Counted from the stretch's first letter, positions 1-9,762 are shown. The stretch: 64,000 bases of DNA from Meishania litoralis (GCF_042611095.1 NZ_JBHFPV010000001.1:1798001-1862000), one strand, 5' to 3'. Notes: generated by a model not told the origin, from the letters alone. Made by a program: numbers and translations.

Positions 1-1830
1 ATGGAAGGTTATGAAGATTCGCGTAATACCGAATGGGGCAGCCATAATTACCAAACCTATGTCAAGCTGATACCCGGTGCCGATGCCAAAGGTTTTGAAA
101 CTTCCCTCAAAAACATATTGAAGGATTATGTAATGCCTTGGGCGCAGCAAATCTATCCTGGCGTTTCCCTTGAACAATTTGAGCAATCGGGCAATTATAT
201 CAGATATAGTATTATTGGTTTGACCGACATTCATTTGCATTCCGACCGTGTAGCTGAGATCAGCCCCAACAATAGAATCGAGAACATTTACATTTTATCG
301 TTCATTGCCGTATTTCTCATCGTTTTGGCTAGTGTGAACTTTATGAACTTATCGACCGCGCATTCATTAAAACGGGCCAAAGAGGTCGGTATTCGTAAGA
401 CCTTAGGCTCTGGGAGAGCCGCCCTTGTTCGTCAATTTTTGATCGAATCGACGTTGATTGTACTTTTCTCGCTAATAATGGCACTGATACTCTCGGCTTT
501 GGCTTTGCCCCTCTTTAACTCCCTGTCCGGTAAGGAAATTTCACTTCCTTTGTTAAATCCTGTTTTTTGGTTGGTTCTATTGGCTGCCACCGCGATATTG
601 GCCCTTTTGTCAGGCAGTTACCCATCTTTGTTTATGTCGCGTTTCATTCCCGTGAAAGTACTCAAGGGAAGTGGCGAGAACAGTTTGGGGGGCAGTAAGA
701 TCCGCAATGCTCTGGTCATTTTTCAATTTGCCATATCCGTTTTTCTTATAGTGGCGACCCTTGTGGTCTACCAGCAATTGCGGTTCATACAGAACAAGGA
801 ACTTGGTTTTAATAAAGATCAAGTTTTGGTGGTGAACGATGTATTTGCGATCGGGCAACGCGCAAACTCCCTAAAGGATCAGGTCCAAGGTTTAGGATTT
901 GTCGAAAGTGCCACGTTGAGCAGCTACCTTCCGACCCCATCGAGTCGAAGCGACAGCTCCTTTTTTAAGGAAGGATCCACCGAGCAGGAAAATGCCATTA
1001 ATATGCAGGCTTGGGGCGTTGACCATGAGTATATGTCCACATTGGGACTCAAGATTGTCGCAGGTCGTAATTTTGACCGTCAGTTCGGCACGGACTCCTT
1101 GGGTATAATCGTCAATGAATCGGCTTTGAACATTTTGGGGTTGCAACCTGAGGAGGCCTTGGGATTAAGGCTTTCGCGAGACCTTGGTCAAGAGAATCCT
1201 GAGTTTTATAAAGTCATAGGTGTGGTCGAAAATTTTCACTTCGATTCGATGCGTAGTGATATTGGTGCACTCAGCCTTACTTTGGCCGACAATGGTGGAA
1301 GCATGGCCGTCAAGCTTAAGGCCGGCGATTTTTCGAATGTCGTGGCTCAGGTCGAAGCCGTCTGGAATAAAGTGGCCCCGGACCAACCTTTCAACTATTA
1401 TTTTATGGATGAATCGTTCAATACCACCTACGAAGCCGAACAACGTTTAGGTCGAATCTTTATGATTTTTTCCATACTCTCGATCATCATTGCCTGTCTC
1501 GGTCTTTTCGGGTTGGCCGCCTTCAACGCCGAAAAACGTACCAAGGAAATCGGGGTACGCAAGGTGCTTGGCGCCAGTGTCGGGCAGGTCGCCTACCAGC
1601 TTACCGTCGACTTTTTAAAACTAGTTGGTATCGGAATACTTATTTCACTGCCGATTGGGTGGTTTGCCATGAACAAATGGCTCGAAGACTTTTCGTACCG
1701 TATTGAAATAGGTGCATGGGTATTTGTTTTGGCCGCTTTATTGGCCATCGCAGTTTCCATAATAACGGTAAGCTATCAGAGCATAAAGGCAGCGATCGTA
1801 AACCCTGTAAAAAGTTTACGTACCGAGTGA
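1..1830 (+). CDS. ABC transporter permease, FtsX/MacB family (5' truncated by window)
   Basis: This is an inner-membrane permease of the MacB/FtsX class, which in Bacteroidota are predicted to couple ATP hydrolysis to export or to periplasmic mechanotransmission. The 609 residues visible lack the N-terminal membrane helix and about 200 residues of the first periplasmic domain found in the neighbouring ~800-residue paralogs, so the ATG at base 1 is internal and the gene starts outside the window. Visible parts are the rest of periplasmic domain 1 (to about 90), an FtsX block with NFMNLSTAHSLKRAKEVG and three further helices (about 94-260), periplasmic domain 2 (about 261-485), and the last three helices with KEIGVRKVLGAS near 515. 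It ends in NPVKSLRTE like most paralogs. It is closest to the copy at 9780-12212, sharing near-identical segments throughout. The exported substrate is unknown. Confidence 0.9.
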   Translation: MEGYEDSRNTEWGSHNYQTYVKLIPGADAKGFETSLKNILKDYVMPWAQQIYPGVSLEQFEQSGNYIRYSIIGLTDIHLHSDRVAEISPNNRIENIYILSFIAVFLIVLASVNFMNLSTAHSLKRAKEVGIRKTLGSGRAALVRQFLIESTLIVLFSLIMALILSALALPLFNSLSGKEISLPLLNPVFWLVLLAATAILALLSGSYPSLFMSRFIPVKVLKGSGENSLGGSKIRNALVIFQFAISVFLIVATLVVYQQLRFIQNKELGFNKDQVLVVNDVFAIGQRANSLKDQVQGLGFVESATLSSYLPTPSSRSDSSFFKEGSTEQENAINMQAWGVDHEYMSTLGLKIVAGRNFDRQFGTDSLGIIVNESALNILGLQPEEALGLRLSRDLGQENPEFYKVIGVVENFHFDSMRSDIGALSLTLADNGGSMAVKLKAGDFSNVVAQVEAVWNKVAPDQPFNYYFMDESFNTTYEAEQRLGRIFMIFSILSIIIACLGLFGLAAFNAEKRTKEIGVRKVLGASVGQVAYQLTVDFLKLVGIGILISLPIGWFAMNKWLEDFSYRIEIGAWVFVLAALLAIAVSIITVSYQSIKAAIVNPVKSLRTE

Positions 1831-1898
1831 AACACTTTCTAAATTAATGAGTCTTTTTATATAACGAACCTAATACATCAATCATAAATCGAACGGTC

Positions 1899-4298
1899 AT
1901 GTTTAAGAACTATTTGAAAATCGCTTGGCGAAACCTAATAAAGAGTAAGGGCTATTCGGCCATCAATATTGGCGGGCTGGCCCTTGGTATGGCCGTGACC
2001 CTTTTAATAGGCCTTTGGGTGGTCGACGAGCTTTCGTATAATAGCTATTTCAAGCACAAGGATAAAATAGCCCAGGTCTATCAATCGCAGACCTTTAATG
2101 GAAATACCGGCACAGGCCCGGCAATACCAAGACCTTTGGAGAAAGCCTTGCGTGATGGCTATGGTGACAACTTCAAACACCTTATCATGGCATCATGGAC
2201 GAACGACCTGTATCTAAAATACAATGAGACCAATCTCTCTAGATCGGGTAATTATATGCAACGCGAGGGTCCCGAACTTTTGGAGCTGGAAATTATCAAG
2301 GGCGAAAAAGACGGCTTGCGCGAAGTGAATTCGATCATGCTTTCCAAATCGACTGCCGATGCCCTTTTTGGAGGTGATGACCCTATAGGCAAAACCGTTA
2401 GGGTGAGCAACGAACATGACCTGATGGTTACCGCGGTCTATGAAGACATTCCCGTGAACAATACGTTCAACGACACCGATTACATTATTCCTTGGGAACA
2501 GTATCTGGCCTCACGGGAATGGGTAAGAAATGCAGAGGATCAGTGGGGCAACAACTCGTTCCAGATATTCGTCAAACTGGCCGACAACGCGAATATGGAA
2601 ACGGTCAGTCAGAAGATTCGCAATGTCAAAAAAGATTTGAACGAAGATACGGCCGAGTTCAATCCGCAGATATTTCTTTTTCCGATGAACGAGTGGTACC
2701 TGCACGGTAATTTTGAAAACGGCAAACAGGTCGGTGGAAGGATCAAATACGTATGGCTCTTCGGTATCATTGGGGCTTTCGTGCTCCTCTTGGCATGTAT
2801 CAATTTCATGAATCTGAGTACGGCCAGATCTGAAAAGAGGGCCAAAGAAGTAGGTATTCGAAAATCCATAGGATCTCAAAGAAGACAATTGATCAATCAA
2901 TTTTTGAGCGAATCGTTCTTGGTCGTGGTATTTGCCTTTATAATTGCCTCCTTAATCGTGCTGTTATCGTTGAACGGCTTCAACGAATTGTCGAGAAAGG
3001 AAATTTCATTTCCGTGGAATAGCGGTATCTTTTGGCTAAGTTCCTTGATTTTCATTCTTATTACCGCACTGGTGGCCGGTAGCTATCCGGCATTATACTT
3101 ATCCTCGTTTCGACCTGTGGATGTTTTGAAAGGAACCTTCAAAGCGGGCAAATATGCGGGGCTTCCGAGAAAAATATTAGTGGTATTGCAGTTTACGGTT
3201 TCCGTGGCCTTTATCATCGGCACCGTCATCGTGATGCAACAGATAAACCATGCCAAGAACCGTCCGGTCGGATATGATAAGGAAGGCCTGATCCAAGTGC
3301 CGACATTCAGTCAAGATTTTACGGGCAAATACGATTTGATGCGCAGCGAGTTCTTGAATTCGAACGCGGTGGTCGAAATGTCTTCATCCAGTAGTCCGAC
3401 CACCCGAATTTGGTCAAATCGGGGCGGATTTACCTGGGAGGGGAAACCGGAAGGCTTTCAGGAAGACCTGGCATGGACAGAGGTATCGGCGGAATATGCC
3501 AAATCATTGAATCTAAAAATTGTTGAGGGAAGGGATTTTTCAAGGGATTTCGCATCCGATTCCCTGGCCGTTCTTATCAACCAAACGGCCAAAAAGTATC
3601 TCGGCATGGAAAATCCGATCGGCAAACTTTTGAAAGACGACGACGAAGAAGACCCCAATCCTCCTTTAAAAATCATTGGCGTCGTAGAAGACATGATCAC
3701 GCAGTCGCCCTACGAGCCTGTAAAACAGGGGGTCTATGTTTTCGACAGGTTCGACAACTCAAGTTATTATAACCTTAGGCTGAACCCCAACCAAAGTGCA
3801 AGTCAGAATATTGCGATAGTGGAAAGGGTTTTCAAAGAACACTTTCCTGATATTCCTTTCAACTATGATTTTGTCGATAGCGAGTATGGCGAAAAATTCG
3901 CCGCCGAAGAACGTATCGGGACCCTATCGGGGATTTTCACTGCCCTTGCCATTTTGATCAGCTGCCTCGGGTTATTCGGTCTTACGTCTTTCGTGGCCGA
4001 GCAACGCACTAAGGAAATCGGGGTCAGAAAAGTATTGGGAGCTACTACTTTCAACGTCTGGAACATGCTCTCCAAAGACTTTTTGAAGTTGGTCATTATC
4101 TCTTGTTTTATTGCCATTCCGATTTCCTACTACATCATGAACGGTTGGTTGCAAGACTATCCATATCGGGTGATTATGGAATGGTGGATTTTTGTTCTTG
4201 CCGTTGTCGGGGCATTGGCAATAACCATCTTGACGGTCAGTTTTCAAGCCATCAAGGCCGCGAACGCCAACCCTGTTAACAGTTTGCGAACGGAGTAG
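1899..4298 (+). CDS. ABC transporter permease, FtsX/MacB family
   Basis: A full-length, 799-residue permease with the canonical order: N-terminal helix (about 21-43) after the MFKNYLKIAWRNL start, MacB-like periplasmic core, three helices containing NFMNLSTARSEKRAKEVG, a second periplasmic core, and a C-terminal FtsX block with CLGLFGLTSFVAEQRTKEIG and the tail NPVNSLRTE. It lies 68 bases after the previous permease on the same strand and belongs to the same array, whose only visible ATPase is at 17401-18063. The second periplasmic core carries an acidic DDDEEDPNPP insertion near residues 584-593. The stop is immediately followed by a REP-like palindrome. Family membership is clear; the substrate is unknown. 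Confidence 0.93.
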   Translation: MFKNYLKIAWRNLIKSKGYSAINIGGLALGMAVTLLIGLWVVDELSYNSYFKHKDKIAQVYQSQTFNGNTGTGPAIPRPLEKALRDGYGDNFKHLIMASWTNDLYLKYNETNLSRSGNYMQREGPELLELEIIKGEKDGLREVNSIMLSKSTADALFGGDDPIGKTVRVSNEHDLMVTAVYEDIPVNNTFNDTDYIIPWEQYLASREWVRNAEDQWGNNSFQIFVKLADNANMETVSQKIRNVKKDLNEDTAEFNPQIFLFPMNEWYLHGNFENGKQVGGRIKYVWLFGIIGAFVLLLACINFMNLSTARSEKRAKEVGIRKSIGSQRRQLINQFLSESFLVVVFAFIIASLIVLLSLNGFNELSRKEISFPWNSGIFWLSSLIFILITALVAGSYPALYLSSFRPVDVLKGTFKAGKYAGLPRKILVVLQFTVSVAFIIGTVIVMQQINHAKNRPVGYDKEGLIQVPTFSQDFTGKYDLMRSEFLNSNAVVEMSSSSSPTTRIWSNRGGFTWEGKPEGFQEDLAWTEVSAEYAKSLNLKIVEGRDFSRDFASDSLAVLINQTAKKYLGMENPIGKLLKDDDEEDPNPPLKIIGVVEDMITQSPYEPVKQGVYVFDRFDNSSYYNLRLNPNQSASQNIAIVERVFKEHFPDIPFNYDFVDSEYGEKFAAEERIGTLSGIFTALAILISCLGLFGLTSFVAEQRTKEIGVRKVLGATTFNVWNMLSKDFLKLVIISCFIAIPISYYIMNGWLQDYPYRVIMEWWIFVLAVVGALAITILTVSFQAIKAANANPVNSLRTE

Positions 4299-4340
4299 GC
4301 CCCCTCTGTCCTGTGGACATCTCCCCCGAAGGGGGAGAAA
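4299..4340. repeat. REP-like palindrome, copy 1
   Basis: Directly after a TAG stop lies a 42-base element that recurs almost base for base at 9515-9556, also directly after a TAG stop of a permease gene. Its 3' half is a perfect hairpin, CTCCCCC-GAA-GGGGGAG (4321-4337), and its 5' half is GGCCCCCTCTGTCC-like. The following A-run is on the wrong strand for a rho-independent terminator of the plus-strand genes. It may act in mRNA 3'-end protection or be a relic of a REP-type mobile repeat. Confidence 0.75.
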
Positions 4341-4398
4341 AAAAGGAATTAAAAAAGTGAAATATGAGATGTTAGAAGTGAGATATGGGATTAGAAAT

Positions 4399-4500
4399 TG
4401 TCATTTCGAACTGAGCGAACTGAGCGTTAGAAATCTAAAACATGCCGAGATTCCCTTTCTACCTCAGGCAGGCTCGTCGTTGTGCTCCGACGGAATGACA
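4399..4500. repeat. MITE/REP-like inverted-repeat element
   Basis: The element begins TGTCATTTCGAACTGAGCG and ends GCTCCGACGGAATGACA, so its termini form an imperfect inverted repeat. An internal AAATCT and a matching GAGATTCC are also present. Related termini occur at 49699-49755, and left-end-only fragments at 12255 and 14837. This resembles the TGTCATTTCGA...GAAATCT palindromes scattered between flavobacterial genes. The 75-codon open frame running across it has no coding signature. Confidence 0.6.
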
Positions 4501-4699
4501 AGGATAAATGTTTTGGATTTGCGCCAAAAACCACCAACCACCAAGCATTTACTACCGTGTCAATATATTGTACAGAAGGTGTAAAATAATTTTACGATCA
4601 AAGCCTTGTTTTTTAACATTATATTTTATAAACAATTGATTATTAAAAGTTTAAGAATGTGGCACGAATATCGTTCTAGTCATTCAAAACCTATCGGCA
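4501..4699. other. Permease-array spacer with possible internal promoter
   Basis: This is the rest of the 401-base gap before the third permease, the longest spacer in the array. It is AT-rich and holds a short palindrome, TAAAATAATTTTA, near 4581, and a sigma-54-like -24 box at 4660. No open reading frame with family resemblance was seen. Its length suggests that transcription of the downstream permeases can be started here independently. Confidence 0.4.
4660..4675 (+). promoter_or_regulatory. Possible sigma-54 promoter (-24 box perfect, -12 box weak)
   Basis: TGGCACG at 4660-4666 matches the sigma-54 -24 consensus exactly. At the expected -12 position the sequence is TCGTT rather than TTGCT, so the match is incomplete. 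It sits 25 bases before the MFKNYLII permease start. FtsX-type permease clusters in Bacteroidota are, to my recollection, often near sigma-54 activators, which makes the site plausible, but no such regulator is visible here. Confidence 0.28.
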
Positions 4700-7102
4700 A
4701 TGTTCAAGAACTACCTAATTATTGCTTGGAGAAATGTTCTAAAGAATAAGGGATTATTCTCTATCAATCTTGTCGGACTTGCTTTGGGCATTGCTTCTTG
4801 TCTGATTATGATGCTCTTCGTAGTCGATGAACTTAGCTACGATAGCTACAATAAGAAGGCCGATCAAATAGTCACGGTAGTCTTTAGGGCAAAGGTAAGC
4901 GGTGAGGAAATAAAGGAAAGCTCGATAATGGCACCCGTAGGTGAGACCTTGAAAAAAGAGTTTCCGGAAATATTGGATGCCACTCGGATAAGAAACTACC
5001 ACACCCCAAAGATTATTGTTGACAATCAATCCTTTCGCAAGGACAAATTCGCGTTTGTCGATGCAAATTTTTTCGATGTTTTTACCCTTCCTATTATCGA
5101 AGGCGACGATCAAAATCCGCTAAAAGAACCCAACACGGCCGTAATTACAAAAGCAGAGGCCAAGAAGCTTTTTGGTGCTTCAAGCGCGATTGGCAAATCC
5201 TTCCGTCTAGACGGAAAAGAACAACCCTTTCGGGTAACAGGAATAATTGAGGAGGTACCGAGAAACTCGCATTTTCATTTTGACATTTTTGCCTCGATGG
5301 AAGGTCTTGAAGAGGCCAAGAGCAACTCTTGGTTCGAAGGAAGTTTCTATACCTACCTTCTGCTGAGAAAAGATACCGATTATAGGAATCTGGAAACTAA
5401 GTTTCCCCACATCATAGAGAAGTATATGGGTGCCAATATGCAGCATGTAATGGGCATGCCCTATGAAGAGTTCATGAAGGAAAATCAATTGGGTTTCAAA
5501 ATATTTCCGCTTACCGATATTCACCTACGTGCCGACAATGCCGTTAATGACCAATTGGAGCAAGGGGGTGACATTAAATACGTCTATATTTTTAGCGCGA
5601 TCGCTCTTTTCATGCTGTTGATTGCCTGTATCAATTTTATGAACCTATCAACGGCAACGGCCTCAAAAAGAGCCAAGGAAGTGGGTATACGAAAGGTCTT
5701 GGGATCTAATAAAAATCAATTGTTGTATCAATTTTTGTCTGAGTCCTTTATCGCCACATTGTTCGCGATGTTCTTGGCGGCCATTTTGGTGATAATATCG
5801 TTACCCTACTACAACGAACTTTCGGGCAAGGAACTTGAGGTCGATTACCTTGGCCGCCCCTTTGTCTTGATATCTCTTTTTCTCTTGACACTTTTGGTCA
5901 GCCTATTGGCGGGCAGTTATCCGGCCCTCTTTTTATCATCCTTTAAGCCAATGACCGCTCTTAAGAATAAATTCTTGACAGGTAATCAAAACAATGGTGT
6001 ACGAAGTGGTTTGGTCGTATTTCAGTTTGTCATTTCTGCCGGATTGATTTTGGCGACCCTCGTCGTAAACCAACAAATGCAATACATTCAAGATAAGGAC
6101 ATAGGCTATGAAAGAGATCAGCTGCTTGTTATTCGCGAAGCACATCTCTTGGGTAAGGATCAAGAGGTTTTCAAGAACGAGATGCTGAAAAACCCTAAGG
6201 TGGCATCTATTTCTCAATCGGCCTTTGCACCGGCAGGCGATTCAGACGATAGCCAGACCATGATCTCCAATGATGGCCAATTTGTCAGAAGAATGCCCGT
6301 GTACAATATTGATGAGCATTATATATCGACAATGGGCATGGAGCTTGTGGCAGGGAGAAATTTTTCGAGGGAATTCGGGGCCGATTCGACCAATGTGATC
6401 ATTAACGAAACCGCTGCGAAAATCTTGGGCCTTGGTAACGAACCATTGGGTAAAAGAATAACAGAAGGCAATAATACTGACCGGACCGTAATCGGAGTGG
6501 TCAAAGACTTTCACTTTAAGTCATTGCACCAGCCCATTGATCCCTTATTCATGTTGTACGCACCTTATGGCGGGCTTATAATCAAGGCCAAATCTGCCGA
6601 TATTTCTGAGTTGATTAAAGACGCCAATGCATTGTGGAACAGTTTCGGTACCGATGAGGTCTTTGGATACTCGTTGATGGACGAGTCTTATAAACAGACC
6701 TATGTTGTAGAGCGAAAAATGGGTATAGTTTTGAACATCTTTGCCATGCTGACCATTCTGGTCGCTTGTTTAGGGTTGTTCGGACTGGTCACCTACACTT
6801 CAGAGCAACGATTTAAAGAAATCGGTATCAGAAAAGTTTTGGGCTCATCGGTATTTGAGATTGTGGCCATGCTTTCGAGAGATTTTATAAAGCTGGTTAT
6901 GATTTCCTTCTTCATTGCCTTTCCCCTGGGATATTATTTAATGGACAAATGGCTCGAAGGTTTTGCCTACCGCATAGAGATAAGAGGATGGATTTTTGCC
7001 TTAACGGCATTGGCGACATTATTGGTTGCTTTTGGAACCATCGGATGGAAAAGCTTTCGTGCGGCGACCATGAACCCGGTCGAGGCGCTGAAAGAAGAAT
7101 AA
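4700..7102 (+). CDS. ABC transporter permease, FtsX/MacB family
   Basis: An 800-residue permease with the same architecture as its neighbours: one N-terminal helix, periplasmic core 1, an FtsX block with NFMNLSTATASKRAKEVG, periplasmic core 2, and a final FtsX block with CLGLFGLVTYTSEQRFKEIG. It differs from the others at its extreme C-terminus, NPVEALKEE instead of NPVKSLRTE, and it follows the longest spacer of the array, so it may open a separate transcription unit. Only 21 bases separate it from the next permease, indicating co-transcription and probable coupling. The start is supported by alignment of MFKNYLIIAWRN with the paralogs. Confidence 0.93.
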   Translation: MFKNYLIIAWRNVLKNKGLFSINLVGLALGIASCLIMMLFVVDELSYDSYNKKADQIVTVVFRAKVSGEEIKESSIMAPVGETLKKEFPEILDATRIRNYHTPKIIVDNQSFRKDKFAFVDANFFDVFTLPIIEGDDQNPLKEPNTAVITKAEAKKLFGASSAIGKSFRLDGKEQPFRVTGIIEEVPRNSHFHFDIFASMEGLEEAKSNSWFEGSFYTYLLLRKDTDYRNLETKFPHIIEKYMGANMQHVMGMPYEEFMKENQLGFKIFPLTDIHLRADNAVNDQLEQGGDIKYVYIFSAIALFMLLIACINFMNLSTATASKRAKEVGIRKVLGSNKNQLLYQFLSESFIATLFAMFLAAILVIISLPYYNELSGKELEVDYLGRPFVLISLFLLTLLVSLLAGSYPALFLSSFKPMTALKNKFLTGNQNNGVRSGLVVFQFVISAGLILATLVVNQQMQYIQDKDIGYERDQLLVIREAHLLGKDQEVFKNEMLKNPKVASISQSAFAPAGDSDDSQTMISNDGQFVRRMPVYNIDEHYISTMGMELVAGRNFSREFGADSTNVIINETAAKILGLGNEPLGKRITEGNNTDRTVIGVVKDFHFKSLHQPIDPLFMLYAPYGGLIIKAKSADISELIKDANALWNSFGTDEVFGYSLMDESYKQTYVVERKMGIVLNIFAMLTILVACLGLFGLVTYTSEQRFKEIGIRKVLGSSVFEIVAMLSRDFIKLVMISFFIAFPLGYYLMDKWLEGFAYRIEIRGWIFALTALATLLVAFGTIGWKSFRAATMNPVEALKEE

Positions 7103-7123
7103 ACGAAAAAACGGATGATAATC

Positions 7124-9514
7124 ATGATAAAAAATCACTTAAAAATTGCCTGGAGAAGCTTAAAGGCGAACAGGCTGTTGTCACTCATCAATATTTTTGG
7201 GCTTTCAATTGGATTGACAATCGCCATTGTACTTTTTCTTTTCATCACTTATGAACGCAGTTATGACAAAATGTATGCGAGTGCCGAAAGCATATACAGG
7301 GTTTTGGTCAATACCGATGAAAGTTATGACAATCAAGTGCTGACAACCGCTCCTGCTGCATTGTCCCCAGCGCTAAAGAGCGATGTGCCTGACATTGAAT
7401 ATGCGGCCAGAATGCTCAAACATGGTTTTGGCGAGACAGCTTTTATAAAGGTGGATGAAGATAATTTCTTGGAAAAAGAACTTTACTGGTGCGATCCTGA
7501 ATTGTTCGAGATTTTCGATATCCAATTTGTAAAGGGGAATCCGGCCGATGCGATTCGAAGACCGAATACCGTGGTGCTCTCCGAAAGTACTGCCGAAAAA
7601 TATTTTGGAGCGGCCGATCCGATGGGCAAGACCATAACCGTTGATAATGACCAACAGTTGGAAGTTACGGGTATTTATGAGGATTTTCCAGCGAACAGCA
7701 CCATGCATTGTAATGCCATTGCGTCGTTCAGCTCGACTTTTGCCGCGAAAAACCCGAGTTGGGGCAACTCCAGTTTTGAGACTTACATAAAGCTAAAGGA
7801 AAATGTCTCGCAAGAAACAACCGAAATACAGTTGCAATCGGTACTCGATAAAAATGTGGACGCCGAAGGGCAATGGTTCACTTTTTCATTGCAACCCTTA
7901 AAGAAAATCCATCTCTATTCGGCTGATTTTGTCAATAGCTATTCTTCGCGCATCGGTGATATCGAAGAAATCAAAAATCTTTCTTTTTTGGCGCTGTTGA
8001 TACTATTGATCGCCTGTGTCAATTATATGAACCTGATGACGGCTAAGTCTGAAAAACGTTCCAAAGATGTCGGTATCAATAAGACCCTTGGTGCGTCGTC
8101 GAAGAATTTGACGTTTCGATTTTATGCCGAGACCGGATTGATAACATTTATTTCACTGGCGATAGGTATCGTGTTATCGATGGTGGCCATCCCATTTTTT
8201 AACAAGGTGACAGGGCAAAACCTAAATTCATCATTACTGTTCAGTGCTGAACTTCTGATTCCGCTTGCCGTCTTTTGGATCTTTACGACTTTGGTAGCGG
8301 GTTCTTACCCAGCCTTTTACCTTTCAAGGTTTTCGCCGAAAGCAGCCTTGGCTTCTTCGTTAAAAACAGGCGGTAAGGTGATTAATATCAGAAAAGGACT
8401 GGTCGTTTTACAATTTGCGGCTTCTGTAATATTGATCGTGGCCGTTGTGGTCATTTACCAACAGCTGCAGTTCATTCAAAACCAAAAATTGGGATACGAC
8501 CCTGAGAATACGGTCGCTATTTCAACCATGGGAATTAGCGGAAATGAAAAGAAAGATGCCTTGGTGCAAGAACTAAAATCGTTGGTCAACGTATCTGAAG
8601 TGGCCATGGCACAGGGTTTTCCAGGGATTTCCGTAAGCGGTAGAATGGTTTTTAAGAACGAAAATGATGAAGGGGGTATGCAGATACGTACCAATCGTGC
8701 CGATGCTGAAGTACTCGATTTACTTCAGTTGAACTTACTTGCCGGAAAGACGCTTCCAAAAGTAAAACAAGAAGGCGACACTTTGGTCAATGTGGTACTC
8801 AATAAAAAGGCGATAGATTATTTGGGCTACAGTCCCGAGGAGGCTATCGGAAAAAAGGCTTTGATAGGTGGTTTTGGTAACAATGCCTACATAGCGGGTG
8901 TTGTCGACGACTTTAATTTTGAGTCGTTGCACAGGCCCATAGGCGGTTATGCCTTTCACAATGCGAAAACCGAATCAAAATCGTTTGCTTTGGTCCGTTT
9001 CAATAACGCTTCATTACCCGATATGATGCAACGACTCGAAACCGTCTTTACGAATGTCGTGCCCGATAGTGCCTTTGAATATGTCTTTTTAGATAAGAAC
9101 TTAGAACAATTGTATGCCCAAGAACGCAAAACCGCCCTTATAGGGGTGATCTTCTGTGGGCTGGCCATTTTGGTCGCCTGTTTGGGTCTTTTTGGCCTTG
9201 CCGCATTTACCGCCGAACGGCGAAAAAAGGAAATCGGGGTGCGCAAGGTTCTCGGGGCAACGGTGCTGGGTATTACGCAGATGCTTTCCAAAGACTTTGT
9301 CAAACTCGTGCTATTGGCGTTGGTAATTGCTTTCCCGATCGCATTTTGGTTGATGAACGATTGGTTGCAAGATTTTGCCTACCGAATTGAAATCGGTTGG
9401 GAGGTTTTCATCTTGGCAGGAATAGCGGCTTTGGCCATTGCTCTATTGACAGTTAGCTTTCAGGCCGTTAAGGCTGCATTGGCCAACCCTGTAAAAAGTT
9501 TGAGAACGGAGTAG
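7124..9514 (+). CDS. ABC transporter permease, FtsX/MacB family
   Basis: A 796-residue permease starting MIKNHLKIAWRSLK. An in-frame ATG nine bases upstream (7115) would add MII, but the second ATG aligns with the MFKNY-type start of every paralog and is preferred. Order: helix about 20-40, periplasmic core 1, FtsX block with NYMNLMTAKSEKRSKDVG (a variant of the NFMNLSTA block in the others), periplasmic core 2, and the C-terminal FtsX block with CLGLFGLAAFTAERRKKEIG, ending NPVKSLRTE. Like the second permease it is followed directly by the CTCCCCCGAAGGGGGAG palindrome. The substrate is unknown. Confidence 0.92.
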   Translation: MIKNHLKIAWRSLKANRLLSLINIFGLSIGLTIAIVLFLFITYERSYDKMYASAESIYRVLVNTDESYDNQVLTTAPAALSPALKSDVPDIEYAARMLKHGFGETAFIKVDEDNFLEKELYWCDPELFEIFDIQFVKGNPADAIRRPNTVVLSESTAEKYFGAADPMGKTITVDNDQQLEVTGIYEDFPANSTMHCNAIASFSSTFAAKNPSWGNSSFETYIKLKENVSQETTEIQLQSVLDKNVDAEGQWFTFSLQPLKKIHLYSADFVNSYSSRIGDIEEIKNLSFLALLILLIACVNYMNLMTAKSEKRSKDVGINKTLGASSKNLTFRFYAETGLITFISLAIGIVLSMVAIPFFNKVTGQNLNSSLLFSAELLIPLAVFWIFTTLVAGSYPAFYLSRFSPKAALASSLKTGGKVINIRKGLVVLQFAASVILIVAVVVIYQQLQFIQNQKLGYDPENTVAISTMGISGNEKKDALVQELKSLVNVSEVAMAQGFPGISVSGRMVFKNENDEGGMQIRTNRADAEVLDLLQLNLLAGKTLPKVKQEGDTLVNVVLNKKAIDYLGYSPEEAIGKKALIGGFGNNAYIAGVVDDFNFESLHRPIGGYAFHNAKTESKSFALVRFNNASLPDMMQRLETVFTNVVPDSAFEYVFLDKNLEQLYAQERKTALIGVIFCGLAILVACLGLFGLAAFTAERRKKEIGVRKVLGATVLGITQMLSKDFVKLVLLALVIAFPIAFWLMNDWLQDFAYRIEIGWEVFILAGIAALAIALLTVSFQAVKAALANPVKSLRTE

Positions 9515-9556
9515 GCCCCCTCTGTCCTGTGGACATCTCCCCCGAAGGGGGAGAAA
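9515..9556. repeat. REP-like palindrome, copy 2
   Basis: This is the second copy of the element at 4299-4340, with the same GGCCCCCTCTGTCC start and the same perfect hairpin CTCCCCC-GAA-GGGGGAG (9537-9553). It again abuts the TAG stop of a permease gene. Similarity fades within about 20 bases on the 3' side. Confidence 0.75.
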
Positions 9557-9637
9557 AGAAAGGAATTAGAAAAATTGAATGTGGGGTTTGAGAAATAAAA
9601 AGTTAAATATAAAGGGGAAATAAATAAAAGAATGGTG

Positions 9638-9670
9638 AGCCCCGACAGGTTTAAAAAACCTGTCGGGGCT
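9638..9670. repeat. Perfect 15-bp inverted repeat
   Basis: AGCCCCGACAGGTTT, three A residues, and the exact reverse complement AAACCTGTCGGGGCT form a perfect 15-bp stem. No T-run follows, so it is not a classical terminator. It is the second of three palindromic elements packed into the 265 bases between the fourth and fifth permeases. Confidence 0.7.
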
Positions 9671-9709
9671 GAAGAAAAAACAAGAAAAATAAAACAACCA
9701 CGCCGTTCG

Positions 9710-9762
9710 CTCCCCTCCGCCTGTGCTGAGCGCAGTCGAAGTATTGGAGGGGCTGGGGGAGG
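9710..9762. repeat. GC-rich imperfect inverted repeat
   Basis: CCCCTCC at 9712-9718 pairs with GGAGGGG at 9746-9752, and the loop contains CTGAGCGCAGTCGAAG, a core typical of flavobacterial interspersed repeats. An in-frame ATG at 9723 lies in this repeat. Translating from it would give a low-complexity leader with no counterpart in the paralogs, so the permease start is placed downstream. Confidence 0.5.

Noticed and set aside
4357..4584. A 75-codon plus-strand open frame between permeases 2 and 3
   Set aside because: It runs across the MITE-like inverted repeat; its translation (CHFELSELSVRN) is a typical read-through of such repeats, not a protein.
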